Source: Pseudomonas sp. ACM7
GTDB taxonomy: Bacteria > Pseudomonadota > Gammaproteobacteria > Pseudomonadales > Pseudomonadaceae
Direction of reading: 5' to 3'
Assembly (NCBI RefSeq): GCF_004136015.1
Contig: NZ_CP024866.1
Coordinates: 6,089,772 to 6,123,348, forward strand
DNA: 33,577 nucleotides
Shown here: positions 17,576 to 26,767 of the stretch, in pieces
Layout: every line of letters begins with the position of its first letter
Numbering within the stretch: the stretch's first letter is position 1
Made by a program: the position numbers and the translations under genes
The notes under the pieces: model-generated
Told to the model about the DNA's origin: nothing
The model's database searches: none
The model's input: the letters and a program-made list of their open reading frames with translations, nothing else

Positions 17576-19831
17576 TCATTCCTTGATGCAATCAACGGTG
17601 TAATGCCGTCCATTGCCCTCGTCTTCGTGTTGCAATCCGTGCACATCAGCGACAAACCCCGGGAAGCTGCTATCGAACGTGCGCGCAAATGCCAGGTAAT
17701 CGATGATCGAGCGCGTCGACTCGGTAAAGCGCTCGCCGGGCATGATCAACGGAATACCCGGCGGGTACGGCACCAGCATGACAGCGGCGATCCGCCCATC
17801 CAGAGCATCGATCGACACCGCTTCAACCTCGCCACGCACTAATTGATCATAGGCGTCAGACGGCTTCATGGCGATTTCCGGCAGCACCGTGTACATGCGC
17901 TTGAGGTGTTTGGCCGTGGCATTGCTGCGGTAGCAGGCGTGCAATTGATCGCACAGATCGCGCAAACCCATGCCCTGATAGCGCGCGACATTCTCTTGCG
18001 CCACGCACGGCAAGCAAGTCGCGAGGCTGACATTGGCATCGTAGCTGCGTTTGAACTCCAGCAACTCGGTCAGCAGCGTGCTCCATTTACCCTTGGTGAT
18101 GCCCATGGAGAACAGCACCAGGAACGAATACAGCCCGGTCTTTTCAACGACCAACCCACGCTCCCAAAGGAATTTGCTGACCACCGCCGCCGGAATCCCG
18201 CGCTCGCTGAGGGCGCCGCCTGCCGTCAGACCCGGCATCACCAATGTGACCTTGATCGGATCAAGCAGCACGTAATCGTCGGTCACACCGCCAAAGCCGT
18301 GCCAGTCAGCATCGGGTTGCAGCAGCCAGTCGTCGGTGACCACACGGTTGATGCCTTCCACCGACGGCGGTTGCCAGATGGAAAACCACCAATCGTCAGC
18401 GGCGATGTGCTGGCGCAAATTGGCCAGCGCCCGGCGGAAACTCAGCGCTTCGTCGAACATTTCCTGCAACAGCGAACGCCCGGCCGGGCCTTCCATCATG
18501 GCCGACGCCACATCCAGCGACGCGATGATGCTGTACTGCGGCGAGGTGGAGATGTGCATCATGAATGCTTCATTGAAGCGATCCCGATCCAGCTGCCGCG
18601 CGCCGCCGTCCTGGACGTGAATCATCGATGCCTGGCTAAACGCCGCCAGCAGTTTGTGGGTGGAATGGGTGGTGAACACCAGCGGGCCGTCTTCACTGCG
18701 GGAAGTGCCCATGCCGTAACGCCCGGCGAAGAACTCGTGAAACGCCGCGTAGGCGTACCAGGCCTCATCGAAGTGCAAGACCTCGACGCTGTTGCCCAGT
18801 TGCTGCTTGATCAGCTCAGCGTTGTAGCAGAGGCCGTCGTACGTCGAATTGGTCACCACCGCCAACTTGACCTTGGGCGCCCGGCCCTTGGTCAGCGGAC
18901 TGGCGTCGATCTTGGCCTGAATCGATTCGCGGCTGAATTCGCTCAAGGGAATCGGACCGATGATCCCCAGCTCATTGCGCTCCGGGCACAGGTACAGCGG
19001 AATGGCGCCGGTCATGATGATCGAGTGCAATATCGACTTGTGGCAGTTGCGATCCACCAACACCAAGTCATCGCGAGCGACCATCGAATGCCAGACGATT
19101 TTGTTGGCGGTCGAGGTGCCATTGATCACGAAGAAGGTGTGATCGGCGCCGAAATTGCGGGCAGCACGGGCCTCGGCTTCTGCCAGCGGACCGGTGTGAT
19201 CGAGCAAGGAACCGAGTTCCGGCACCGACACCGACAAATCGGATCGCAGGGTATTTTCCCCGAAAAACTGGTGAAACGCCTGGCCCACCGGGCTCTTGTG
19301 GTACGCCACGCCGCCGCCATGGCCGGGCGTGTGCCAGGAATAATTGGAGTCGGCCGTGTGCTGCACCAGCGCTTTGAAAAACGGCGGCAGCAGACCATCC
19401 AGATATTTGCGTGCCGCTCGAGCGACCTGCCTGGCCAGAAAAGGCACGGTGTCTTCGAACAGATAAAGAATCCCGCGCAGTTGATTGAGTTCAGCCATGG
19501 CGTCGGCCGGAGCGTTCTCCAGGGTCACCTGCTCACCCAGCGCGAAGATCGGCAAGTCGGGCGCACGCACCCGCGCCAGGCCGATCAGCTCGGCCATGTT
19601 GTGCAATAGATGAGAGTGGGTACTGGCGTCTTCGGCCGCAATCAACATGCAGGAAAGACCGTGATGGGTCGAAGCAACCAGACGCCCTTCGGTGTAATCC
19701 ACCGCCGAGACAATGCTGAAGCCTTCCTGCTCCAGCTCCCGGGCGATGCCACGCACGCGATCACCGGCGACGGTGTCGGCCTTGATGTCGCGATGGACGA
19801 TCAGGACCGGGAATTTCAAATCTTTATACAT
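17576..19831 (-). CDS. ldcA: PLP-dependent lysine/arginine/ornithine decarboxylase
   Basis: The 751-residue fold-type I decarboxylase has an N-terminal receiver-like wing domain (about 1-130). The PLP-binding core includes TPGHGGG (168-174), HFDEAWYAY with Asp355, and TTHSTHKLLAAFSQ with the Schiff-base Lys393. The length equals the P. aeruginosa lysine decarboxylase LdcA as I remember it, and the neighbouring dnaQ-rnhA-gloB-mltD order is the same. It would convert lysine to cadaverine; arginine or ornithine activity cannot be excluded from sequence alone. In P. aeruginosa this gene is under ArgR control, but I could not confirm an ArgR site in the 127-bp upstream gap. The GNAT gene follows immediately. 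Confidence 0.93.
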   Translation of the reverse strand: MYKDLKFPVLIVHRDIKADTVAGDRVRGIARELEQEGFSIVSAVDYTEGRLVASTHHGLSCMLIAAEDASTHSHLLHNMAELIGLARVRAPDLPIFALGEQVTLENAPADAMAELNQLRGILYLFEDTVPFLARQVARAARKYLDGLLPPFFKALVQHTADSNYSWHTPGHGGGVAYHKSPVGQAFHQFFGENTLRSDLSVSVPELGSLLDHTGPLAEAEARAARNFGADHTFFVINGTSTANKIVWHSMVARDDLVLVDRNCHKSILHSIIMTGAIPLYLCPERNELGIIGPIPLSEFSRESIQAKIDASPLTKGRAPKVKLAVVTNSTYDGLCYNAELIKQQLGNSVEVLHFDEAWYAYAAFHEFFAGRYGMGTSRSEDGPLVFTTHSTHKLLAAFSQASMIHVQDGGARQLDRDRFNEAFMMHISTSPQYSIIASLDVASAMMEGPAGRSLLQEMFDEALSFRRALANLRQHIAADDWWFSIWQPPSVEGINRVVTDDWLLQPDADWHGFGGVTDDYVLLDPIKVTLVMPGLTAGGALSERGIPAAVVSKFLWERGLVVEKTGLYSFLVLFSMGITKGKWSTLLTELLEFKRSYDANVSLATCLPCVAQENVARYQGMGLRDLCDQLHACYRSNATAKHLKRMYTVLPEIAMKPSDAYDQLVRGEVEAVSIDALDGRIAAVMLVPYPPGIPLIMPGERFTESTRSIIDYLAFARTFDSSFPGFVADVHGLQHEDEGNGRHYTVDCIKE

Positions 19832-19958
19832 GGGGCTCAGTATCCTGAGGCGGCAGACCGTGGTCCGCCAATCACCTCAGGGTAGAGGGTTCGAGCGCAT
19901 GTGGCGAGTGCGGTGCCCCGAAGGAGGTCATCGGGCGCACCATTGTGTGGCGAGAAAA

Positions 19959-20717
19959 TCAGGCTTGAGCCTTGGCCTCGGCCAGTTGTTGCCAGAGTGA
20001 CGCCGCGCCGGCGGATTTGGCGATGGCTTCCAGGCGTGCCACGTGTCGGGCCAGGTCATCTTCGCTGGCACGGATAATCCGCGTCGGTTGACGATCGACC
20101 GGCAGGCGGCGGATCTCGGTGGCGGAATTGTCCGCACCTTCCCCGGAACCGTTGCCGTCGGAAGCATTACCAGCCAGGGACAGGCTGGTCTGGCCGCCCG
20201 TCATGGTCAGGTAAACGTCGGCGAGGATCTCGGAGTCGAGCAAGGCGCCGTGCAGTTCACGACCGGAGTTGTCGACGCCATAGCGCTTGCACAAGGCGTC
20301 GAGGCTGTTGCGCTGCCCCGGGTGACGTTCCCGGGCCATCATCAGTGTGTCGAGGATCGAGCAGTGCTGCGTGATGTCCGCACGATCGTGCTGGCCCATC
20401 AGGGCGAATTCGTTGTTGATGAAGCCAACGTCGAACGCCGCGTTATGGATGATCAGCTGCGCACCCTTGATGAATTCAAAGAATTCATCGGCCACTTCCG
20501 TGAAGCGCGGCTTGCCGACCAGAAATTCGTTGGTGATGCCGTGGACGCCAATGGCGCCTTCATCACTCTCGCGGTCCGGTTGCAGGTAAACGTGGAAATG
20601 CCGGCCCGTCAGGCGCCGACCGATCAACTCGACACAACCGATTTCGATAATCCGGTGGCCGTCGGTCACCGGCATGCCGGTGGTTTCGGTATCGAGTACA
20701 ACGGATCTGGTGGCCAT
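19959..20717 (-). CDS. dnaQ: DNA polymerase III epsilon subunit (3'-5' proofreading exonuclease)
   Basis: The 252-residue DEDDh exonuclease has Exo I DTETTG (Asp9, Glu11), Exo II in IIHNAAFDVGFIN (Asp96) and Exo III HGALLDSE (His156, Asp161). QTSLSL at 176-181 fits the internal sliding-clamp-binding motif of epsilon. The C-terminal tail is the alpha-binding region. It proofreads within the Pol III core. It lies downstream of rnhA in the same direction but separated by 222 bp with a strong perfect hairpin, so transcription may be uncoupled. In E. coli dnaQ and rnhA are divergent neighbours; here they are tandem. Confidence 0.97.
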   Translation of the reverse strand: MATRSVVLDTETTGMPVTDGHRIIEIGCVELIGRRLTGRHFHVYLQPDRESDEGAIGVHGITNEFLVGKPRFTEVADEFFEFIKGAQLIIHNAAFDVGFINNEFALMGQHDRADITQHCSILDTLMMARERHPGQRNSLDALCKRYGVDNSGRELHGALLDSEILADVYLTMTGGQTSLSLAGNASDGNGSGEGADNSATEIRRLPVDRQPTRIIRASEDDLARHVARLEAIAKSAGAASLWQQLAEAKAQA

Positions 20718-20815
20718 CAGTGCTCAGCTCTCAACGGGTCATTCGTGCAAAAGCGGCGATGTTAACACGCCGCGCCGCCAGGTGACTGGCGTCTTGATGC
20801 CGTGAACACGGCCCC

Positions 20816-20916
20816 TGTAGGAGCTGTCGAGTGCAACGAGGCTGCGATCTTTTGATCTTGTCTTTAAAAAACAAAGTCAAAAGATCGCAGCCTCGTTGCA
20901 CTCGACAGCTCCTACA
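20816..20916. repeat. perfect 40-bp inverted repeat between rnhA and dnaQ
   Basis: The arms at 20816-20855 (beginning TGTAGGAGCTGTCGAG) and 20877-20916 (ending CTCGACAGCTCCTACA) are exact reverse complements over 40 bp, separated by an A/T-rich 21-bp loop. The GTAGGAGCTG...GCTGCGATCTTTTGA core is a known-looking Pseudomonas REP doublet, different from the GTGGGAGCG type. On either strand the RNA would form a very stable hairpin. Confidence 0.92.
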
Positions 20917-20939
20917 CAGCCCTACAGGGGATTCAGCAG

Positions 20940-21392
20940 TCAGGCTTGTTTGTAACCGCGCACTTCATCCACGCCACGGTTGGCCAATTGGTCGGCGCGT
21001 TCGTTGCCATGGTGACCGATGTGGCCACGCACCCATTTCCAGGTGACGTTGTGGCGATTGACCTGTTCATCCAGCAGCTTCCACAGATCAGCGTTTTTCA
21101 CCGGTTCTTTCGCGGCGGTTTTCCAGCCGCGTTTCTTCCAGTTGTCCATCCACTCGTTGATGCCTTTCATCACATACTGCGAGTCGGTGACCAGCAGCAC
21201 GTCGCAGGAGCGCTTGAGTTCTTCAAGGCCACGGATCGCGCCCATCAACTCCATGCGGTTATTGGTGGTGTTGGCTTCGCCGCCCCACAGTTCTTTTTCA
21301 ATGCCCTTGCACACCAGCAACGCGCCCCAGCCGCCAGGGCCAGGATTGCCTTTACAGGCGCCGTCAGTGAAGAGTTCTACGCTATCGCTCAT
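20940..21392 (-). CDS. rnhA: ribonuclease HI
   Basis: The 150-residue enzyme cleaves RNA in RNA-DNA hybrids. Active-site residues are at the E. coli positions: Asp10 ([15 protein letters not shown]), Glu48 (NNRMELMG), Asp70 (LVTDSQYV), His124 ([10 protein letters not shown]) and Asp134 (ERADQLA). It lies 92 bp after the methyltransferase gene and 222 bp before dnaQ on the same strand, so the three may be partly cotranscribed. Confidence 0.98.
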   Translation of the reverse strand: MSDSVELFTDGACKGNPGPGGWGALLVCKGIEKELWGGEANTTNNRMELMGAIRGLEELKRSCDVLLVTDSQYVMKGINEWMDNWKKRGWKTAAKEPVKNADLWKLLDEQVNRHNVTWKWVRGHIGHHGNERADQLANRGVDEVRGYKQA

Positions 21393-21484
21393 GCCAATCT
21401 ATCCAGAAAATGCGGTGGCTCGCCGATCGGTGATCGACGATGCCCGAGGCCGGGGCAAACCCGGCCGGGAAAATAAAAAGTGTA

Positions 21485-22243
21485 TTACGGATCGATGCGG
21501 CGACGATTGACCTTGGCCATCGGCAATGGAATCAGCTTGCCCATCGGTTCGCGCCGCTCCTGACGGACGGGCCGCAGGCCCACCACGATCTTGCGCGCAA
21601 CCAATAAATAGAAGCCGCCACCCGACAGTTGCCAGTCACCGGCCTTGCGCTCCCAACCGGCCAGACGAGCCTGCCAGGCGGGTGACGCAAGCGGCGGACG
21701 ATAGCACCCGAAGCGGCGTTTCTCCAGCGCGAAGCCCAGCAGGTTCAACCAGTCACCGACTCGCGATGGGGAGATGCAGCGAGCCTTGCGCAAGGCGTCG
21801 TGAGCAAAAACGTGACGCAAGCCCCAGGTGCTCCAGGGGTTGATCCCGACGATCAGCAGATGCCCGCCGGGCCTCACGCTGCTCGCCGCTTCGCGCAGCA
21901 GGCCGTGGGGCGACAGGCAAAAATCCAGCCCATGCTGCAACACCACCACGTCGGCGGCATGCTCGCTCAAAGGCCACGCCTGCTCTTCGCAGACGATCTC
22001 GACACCCGGCAATGGCGCGCCGAGCCGCACATTGCGCTGGACTTGCGGCGCCGACGGCGGCGTCTGGGCCGACGGACCGTAATGCACCAGGTAGCCACCG
22101 AAGAACCGTCCCAACTCGTCTTCGAGCATGCGACGTTCTTCGTCCAGCAGAAATTGCCCGATGGGGCCGGACAGCCATTCTCGGGCCGCGCTGATCAATG
22201 TCAGCCATTCAGGATCAGCCTGAGCGAACGCTTTATCGGTCAT
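21485..22243 (-). CDS. SAM-dependent methyltransferase-like protein
   Basis: The 252-residue protein resembles class I methyltransferases of the YafS-like group that sits beside rnhA and gloB in many proteobacteria. The central part [58 protein letters not shown] segment (from about residue 90) covers motifs II and III. The classic motif I (GxGxG) is poor in this sequence, so activity is not certain. I chose the ATG at 22243 ([13 protein letters not shown]), which has GGAG seven bases upstream; an ATG four codons earlier touches its own Shine-Dalgarno. It diverges from gloB across 65 bp. The target is unknown. Confidence 0.85.
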   Translation of the reverse strand: MTDKAFAQADPEWLTLISAAREWLSGPIGQFLLDEERRMLEDELGRFFGGYLVHYGPSAQTPPSAPQVQRNVRLGAPLPGVEIVCEEQAWPLSEHAADVVVLQHGLDFCLSPHGLLREAASSVRPGGHLLIVGINPWSTWGLRHVFAHDALRKARCISPSRVGDWLNLLGFALEKRRFGCYRPPLASPAWQARLAGWERKAGDWQLSGGGFYLLVARKIVVGLRPVRQERREPMGKLIPLPMAKVNRRRIDP

Positions 22244-22308
22244 TGCATTCTCCAACGCGCCAGGAAGTTCTAAGATGCGCCATTGTTTTCCGCTTGGCGA
22301 ATCCGACG

Positions 22309-23076
22309 ATGATACAGATCAGTGCCCTGCCCGCCTTCACCGACAACTACATCTGGTTGTTACAAGACCACCGCACCCAGCGCTGCGCAGTGGTCGATCC
22401 GGGCGATGCCGCGCCAGTGCAGGCCTGGCTCGCAGCGCATCCGGGTTGGGTGTTGAGTGATATTTTGATCACTCACCATCATCATGACCACGTCGGCGGC
22501 GTCGAGCAGCTCAAAAAAGCGACAGACGCGACAGTCTACGGTCCGGCCAGCGAAACCATCCCGGTCCGGGACGTGGCGCTTAAGGACAACGACCGCGTCA
22601 GCGTGCTGGGCTGGGACTTCGATGTCTTTGCCGTCCCCGGCCACACCCTGGGGCATATCGCCTATTACCATCATGGTTTGCTGTTCTGCGGTGACACCCT
22701 GTTCGCTGCCGGTTGCGGACGCTTGTTCGAAGGTACGCCGGAGCAAATGCATACCTCACTGACCCGCCTCGCCGCGCTGCCTGAGGATACGCTGGTCTAC
22801 TGCACTCACGAATACACCCTGAGCAACCTGAAGTTTGCCGCAGCGGTCGAACCGGGCAATCCGGACACCGCCGCACGTCTGGAAAAAGTCACCGCACAAC
22901 GTGAAGCCGGAATCATGACGCTGCCCTCTACTCTGGCGCTTGAAAAGCTTACCAACCCGTTTTTGCGTGTCGACGAAACATCCGTTAAAGAAAAAGTGGA
23001 CGAACGGAACGGAACCCAAAACCGGGCTCCGAGTACGGTTTTTGCTGCTCTACGTGCTTGGAAAGATAAGTTCTAA
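22309..23076 (+). CDS. gloB: hydroxyacylglutathione hydrolase (glyoxalase II)
   Basis: The 255-residue metallo-beta-lactamase-fold enzyme hydrolyses S-lactoylglutathione to lactate and glutathione, the second step of methylglyoxal detoxification. The metal motif is [13 protein letters not shown] (His56, His58, Asp60, His61). Further ligands appear in VPGHTLGHI and [13 protein letters not shown], and the glutathione-binding C-terminal part ends in [11 protein letters not shown]. The ATG at 22309 ([18 protein letters not shown]) matches the usual N terminus; the longer frame to 22198 runs over the divergent methyltransferase start and is not used. Confidence 0.97.
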   Translation: MIQISALPAFTDNYIWLLQDHRTQRCAVVDPGDAAPVQAWLAAHPGWVLSDILITHHHHDHVGGVEQLKKATDATVYGPASETIPVRDVALKDNDRVSVLGWDFDVFAVPGHTLGHIAYYHHGLLFCGDTLFAAGCGRLFEGTPEQMHTSLTRLAALPEDTLVYCTHEYTLSNLKFAAAVEPGNPDTAARLEKVTAQREAGIMTLPSTLALEKLTNPFLRVDETSVKEKVDERNGTQNRAPSTVFAALRAWKDKF

Positions 23077-23110
23077 GTAGCCATCACGTTGGTACAAAAA
23101 TTCTGAATGG

Positions 23111-23139
23111 TTGACCGCAGGGGGCCCGCTTTCTAGAAT
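23111..23139 (+). promoter_or_regulatory. sigma-70 type promoter for mltD
   Basis: TTGACC (23111-23116) and TAGAAT (23134-23139) are separated by exactly 17 bp, 37 bp before the mltD start. Each hexamer deviates from the consensus by one base. Confidence 0.7.
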
Positions 23140-23175
23140 CGCCCGACATTTTTGCCCGGAACTTACTTCCAGCCA

Positions 23176-24630
23176 ATGTCGTCATCTATTCGTAAAGCCA
23201 TCAATTCAGACGCATTGACCCGCTTGGCTCAAGCCATCGCGGTGGCTGTGTCCGCCACTCTGGCGGGCTGTTCCAGCCATGTGCCGCAGACCGACGCGGC
23301 ACACACTCCGAATATCGCCGCCCGGGCCAAGCAGAAACCTATCTGGCTCAGCGAAAAACCGACCCCACAAGTTCCGCAAGATGTCTGGGAGCGCATGCGC
23401 CAGGGCTTCCAGTTGCAGGACAACCTGGGTGTCAACCCGCGCATCGAGCAACAGCGCCTGTGGTTCGCCAGCAACCCGTCCTTCCTCGAAAACGCTGGCG
23501 AACGCGGCAGCCTCTACATTCACTACATCGTCGAACGCCTTGAAGAACGCAACATGCCGCTGGAACTGGCGCTGCTGCCAGTGATTGAAAGCGCCTACAA
23601 CCCGATGGCCTATTCCCGGGCCGACGCGGTTGGCTTGTGGCAATTCATCCCTTCCACCGGGCGTTACTTCAACCTGCGTCAAACCCGTTTCTATGATGGC
23701 CGTCGCGATATCACCGCCTCGACCACCGCGGCCATGGATTACCTGACCCGCCTGCACGACATGTTCAACGGTGACTGGCTGCTGGCCCTGGCGGCGTACA
23801 ACGCCGGCGAAGGCACCGTCAGCCGGGCCATCGAGCGTAACGAAAGGCTCGGTTTGCCGACCGATTACTGGAACCTGCCGCTGCCGGCCGAAACCCAGGC
23901 CTACGTGCCGAAGCTGCTGGCCTTGTCGCAAGTGGTGCTGGCACCTGAAGCCTACGGCGTGAACCTGAACCCGATCGCCAACGAACCGTACTTCCAGGTC
24001 GTCGAAATCAACCAGCGCATGGACCTGTCCAAGGTCGCCGCGGTGGCTAACATCGACGAAGACGAACTGTTCCAGCTCAACCCGGCCTTCAAGCAGCGCA
24101 CCACCATCGATGGCCCCCAGCATTTGCTGGTGCCAACGTCCAAGGCGCAACTTTTGACGGCCAGCCTGTCGACCATGCGTCCTGAAGAGTTGATCAGCAA
24201 GAAGCCGCTCAAGCCGGTATTCGAAGGCTCGGACGACTCCGAACTCGCCAGTCTCAAACGCGCTTACCGCGTTAAACGCGGGGACAACCTGGCGGCCATC
24301 GCCAAGGCCAACAAGGTCGACATCAAGGACCTGCAGCGCTGGAACAAGATGACCGGCAAGAACCTCAAGGTTGGCCAGACCCTGGTGATGCAGGACACCA
24401 CCAAGCGTAGCGGTAGTCGCGTCAACACGGTCGTGGCGGCGAACAGCAAAACCAACAGCAAAGCAGTCAAGGAAAAGCCGCAGACCCAATACAAGGTCCA
24501 GCAAGGCGATTCGCTGTATATGGTTGCCAAACGTTTCAATGTTGAAATGCAACACCTCAAGCGCTGGAACCCACGTGTTGGCCAGGCGTTGAAGCCTGGG
24601 CAGATGCTGACGGTGGCTTCGCCGCACTAA
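23176..24630 (+). CDS. mltD: membrane-bound lytic murein transglycosylase D
   Basis: The 484-residue lipoprotein has a lipobox LAGC with the acylated Cys at 32, an SLT domain with the catalytic Glu in LLPVIESAYNP, AVGLWQFIPSTGRYF and LALAAYNAGEGTV. Two C-terminal LysM modules follow (YRVKRGDNLAAIAKANKVD...LKVGQTLVM and YKVQQGDSLYMVAKRFNVE...LKPGQMLTV). It cleaves peptidoglycan glycan strands with formation of 1,6-anhydro-MurNAc at the outer membrane. I use the ATG at 23176 (MSSSIRKAIN); a TTG eight codons earlier is unlikely. A good sigma-70 promoter lies upstream and an intrinsic terminator follows directly, so it is a single-gene unit. Confidence 0.96.
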   Translation: MSSSIRKAINSDALTRLAQAIAVAVSATLAGCSSHVPQTDAAHTPNIAARAKQKPIWLSEKPTPQVPQDVWERMRQGFQLQDNLGVNPRIEQQRLWFASNPSFLENAGERGSLYIHYIVERLEERNMPLELALLPVIESAYNPMAYSRADAVGLWQFIPSTGRYFNLRQTRFYDGRRDITASTTAAMDYLTRLHDMFNGDWLLALAAYNAGEGTVSRAIERNERLGLPTDYWNLPLPAETQAYVPKLLALSQVVLAPEAYGVNLNPIANEPYFQVVEINQRMDLSKVAAVANIDEDELFQLNPAFKQRTTIDGPQHLLVPTSKAQLLTASLSTMRPEELISKKPLKPVFEGSDDSELASLKRAYRVKRGDNLAAIAKANKVDIKDLQRWNKMTGKNLKVGQTLVMQDTTKRSGSRVNTVVAANSKTNSKAVKEKPQTQYKVQQGDSLYMVAKRFNVEMQHLKRWNPRVGQALKPGQMLTVASPH

Positions 24631-24634
24631 AATG

Positions 24635-24660
24635 AGCCCCTGATTTCAGGGGCTTTTTTT
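24635..24660 (+). terminator. Rho-independent terminator of mltD
   Basis: The 9-bp stem AGCCCCTGA / TCAGGGGCT with a 2-nt loop is followed by seven T residues, five bases after the stop codon. Confidence 0.95.
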
Positions 24661-24718
24661 GGCCTGCTATTTGAGGTTTTTGTGGCGAGGAGACTTACCC
24701 CAATACACCGAAATCCTA

Positions 24719-24806
24719 GTGGGAGCGAGCTTGCTCGCGATAGCAGTTTTACATTCAACACGCATGTTGCCTGTCAGTCCGCTATCGCGAGCAAGCTCGC
24801 TCCCAC
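24719..24806. repeat. REPIN, intact GTGGGAGCGAGCTTGCTCGCGA doublet
   Basis: Inverted REPs lie at 24719-24744 and 24781-24806 with a 36-bp spacer, in the 304-bp gap between mltD and the peptide transporter operon. Both arms contain the full 14-bp sequence AAGCTCGCTCCCAC or its complement. The remaining 24807-24934 should hold the operon promoter, but no clear -35/-10 pair is visible. Confidence 0.92.
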
Positions 24807-24934
24807 AGTTTCTGCGCCCTATCGGCCCATCGCGCCAGCAATTAACCCCGCATTAAGTCCCGTCTTTTTCCTGTCGATACAAGCTGTTACTGTACGGGCC
24901 ACAAAGCCCAAGCCGCCTGGATCGGATCCCTGAC

Positions 24935-26767
24935 TTGAAGCGTCCCCTCCTCCTGCTCCTGATCAGCCTGGCCTTGAGCTCCCCCGCAAGCGCGACGATC
25001 AGCGAAAGCCATGGTTATGCGCAGTTCGGCACGCTCAAGTACCCGGCCAGATTTACCCACTTCGACTGGGTCAACCCGCAAGCGCCCAAGGGCGGTACGT
25101 TGCGGGTGATGGCGTTTGGCACCTTCGATACGCTCAACCCCTACACCTTCAAGGGTTCAAGCCCGGTTTCCACGCCGAATTTCCTGCAATACGGCATCAA
25201 CGAGCTCAACGAACCGTTGATGGTCGGCACCGGCCAGTACGCGCCGTCCGGCGATGAACCGACCTCAAGCTATGGCCTGATCGCCAAATCGGTGGAATAC
25301 AGCGAGGACCGCAGCTGGGTGGTGTTCAATCTGCGCCCCGAAGCGCGTTTCCACGATGGCACACCGATTACCGCCTATGACGTGGCGTTTTCCTACCGCT
25401 TGCTGCTCAAGGAAGGCCATCCGCAATACCGCACCAACCTTCAGGAAGTGTCGCGGGTCGACATCCTCAACCCGCAGCGCATTCGTTTCGTCTTCAAGCG
25501 CGCCGGCAATCCATTGCTGATCCTGCGCCTGGGCGAGTTGCCGGTGCTGCCCCAGCATTACTGGAAAGGTCGCGACTTCAAGGCCACCACCTTCGAACCG
25601 CCGCTGGGTAGTGGGCCATATCGAATCACGTCGGTAGAGCCAGGACGGCGGATCATTTTCGAGCGGGTCAAGGACTACTGGGGCAAGGACTTGCCGGTCA
25701 ATCGCGGCAAATACAACTTCGACCGCATGGAAGTCGAGTTCTACCGTGACAGCGACGTCGCGTTCGAAGCCTTCAAGGCCGGCGAATTCGACATCTATAT
25801 CGAGCACCAGGCGAAGAACTGGGAAAACGGCTACAGCTTCCCGGCGGTGCGACGCGGCGACGTCATCAAGGCGCAAATCCCGCATCAGATCCCGACCCAG
25901 AGCCAGGGGCTGTTCATGAACACCCGGCGCCCGGCCTTCTCCGAGACCAAAGTCCGTGAAGCGCTGGGCCTGATGTTTGACTTCGAGTGGACCAATCGCA
26001 CCCTGTTCAGCGGCGCCTACAAACGCGCCATGAGCTACTACCCCAACAGCGAATTCTCCGCGACTGGCCTTCCGGTCGGCCATGAATGGCTGATGCTCAC
26101 GCCGTATCGCGAGCAGTTGCCCGCCAAGCTCTTCACCGAGCCGTTCAGCCTGCAGCAGACCCAAGGGCGCGGCATCCCCCGGGAAACCATGCGCAAGGCC
26201 TTGGGCCTGCTTGCCGAGGCCGGCTGGAAGCTCAGTGGCCAGCACGTTCAGAACGCCGCAGGCCAACCGTTGCGTTTGGAGATCCTGCTGGTCAACCCGA
26301 ACCTGGAACGCATCCTTCAGCCTTACGTCGAGAACCTCGCCAGCATCGGCATCGATGCCCGGCTGCGTACGGTTGATCGCGCCCAGTACAAGCAACGCCT
26401 CGATCAGTTCGATTTCGACATGATCCTGATGACCCTCAACCAGACGCTCAGCCCGGGCCTGGAACAATGGCAGTACTTCCATTCCAGCCAGGTCGGGGTC
26501 AAGGGCAGCAAAAACTACGCCGGTATTGCCAATCCGGTGGTCGACCATTTGCTCGAACAATTGCTCGCCGCCCAGACCCGCGATGAACAGGTCGCCGCCG
26601 GCAAGGCCCTGGACCGGGTGTTGCTGTGGCAGCACTACATCATTCCCAACTGGTATCTCAATTATCACCGCCTGGCCTACCGCAACCGGTTCGCCTTCGT
26701 CACCACGCCGCCCTACACGTTGGGCCTGAGCGCGTGGTGGCTGAAATCTTCGGAGAAAGATCGATGA
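24935..26767 (+). CDS. nppA1: ABC transporter substrate-binding protein 1 (SBP_bac_5, Npp/YejA type)
   Basis: The 610-residue periplasmic binding protein of family 5 (oligopeptide type) has a signal peptide MKRPLLLLLISLALSSPASA. Conserved blocks include [55 protein letters not shown] and ALGLMFDFEWTNRTLF. The start codon is TTG at 24935; no in-frame ATG exists before the mature region, so this start is well supported. It heads a five-gene operon with a second binding protein, two permeases and a double ATPase. From memory, this matches P. aeruginosa NppA1A2BCD, which imports peptidyl-nucleoside antibiotics, and E. coli YejABEF, which imports microcin C. It overlaps the next gene by ATGA. Confidence 0.92.
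   Translation: MKRPLLLLLISLALSSPASATISESHGYAQFGTLKYPARFTHFDWVNPQAPKGGTLRVMAFGTFDTLNPYTFKGSSPVSTPNFLQYGINELNEPLMVGTGQYAPSGDEPTSSYGLIAKSVEYSEDRSWVVFNLRPEARFHDGTPITAYDVAFSYRLLLKEGHPQYRTNLQEVSRVDILNPQRIRFVFKRAGNPLLILRLGELPVLPQHYWKGRDFKATTFEPPLGSGPYRITSVEPGRRIIFERVKDYWGKDLPVNRGKYNFDRMEVEFYRDSDVAFEAFKAGEFDIYIEHQAKNWENGYSFPAVRRGDVIKAQIPHQIPTQSQGLFMNTRRPAFSETKVREALGLMFDFEWTNRTLFSGAYKRAMSYYPNSEFSATGLPVGHEWLMLTPYREQLPAKLFTEPFSLQQTQGRGIPRETMRKALGLLAEAGWKLSGQHVQNAAGQPLRLEILLVNPNLERILQPYVENLASIGIDARLRTVDRAQYKQRLDQFDFDMILMTLNQTLSPGLEQWQYFHSSQVGVKGSKNYAGIANPVVDHLLEQLLAAQTRDEQVAAGKALDRVLLWQHYIIPNWYLNYHRLAYRNRFAFVTTPPYTLGLSAWWLKSSEKDR

Noticed and set aside
17843..19609. 588-codon open frame opposite ldcA
   Set aside because: It is a GC-rich shadow: rich in Arg, His and Gln, without domains, and it lies entirely antisense to a clear decarboxylase.
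19832..19958. ArgR operator upstream of ldcA
   Set aside because: Control by ArgR is known for the P. aeruginosa gene, but I could not identify a convincing site by eye in this gap.
23206..24627. 473-codon open frame opposite mltD
   Set aside because: Antisense shadow of a recognised lipoprotein with promoter and terminator on the plus strand.
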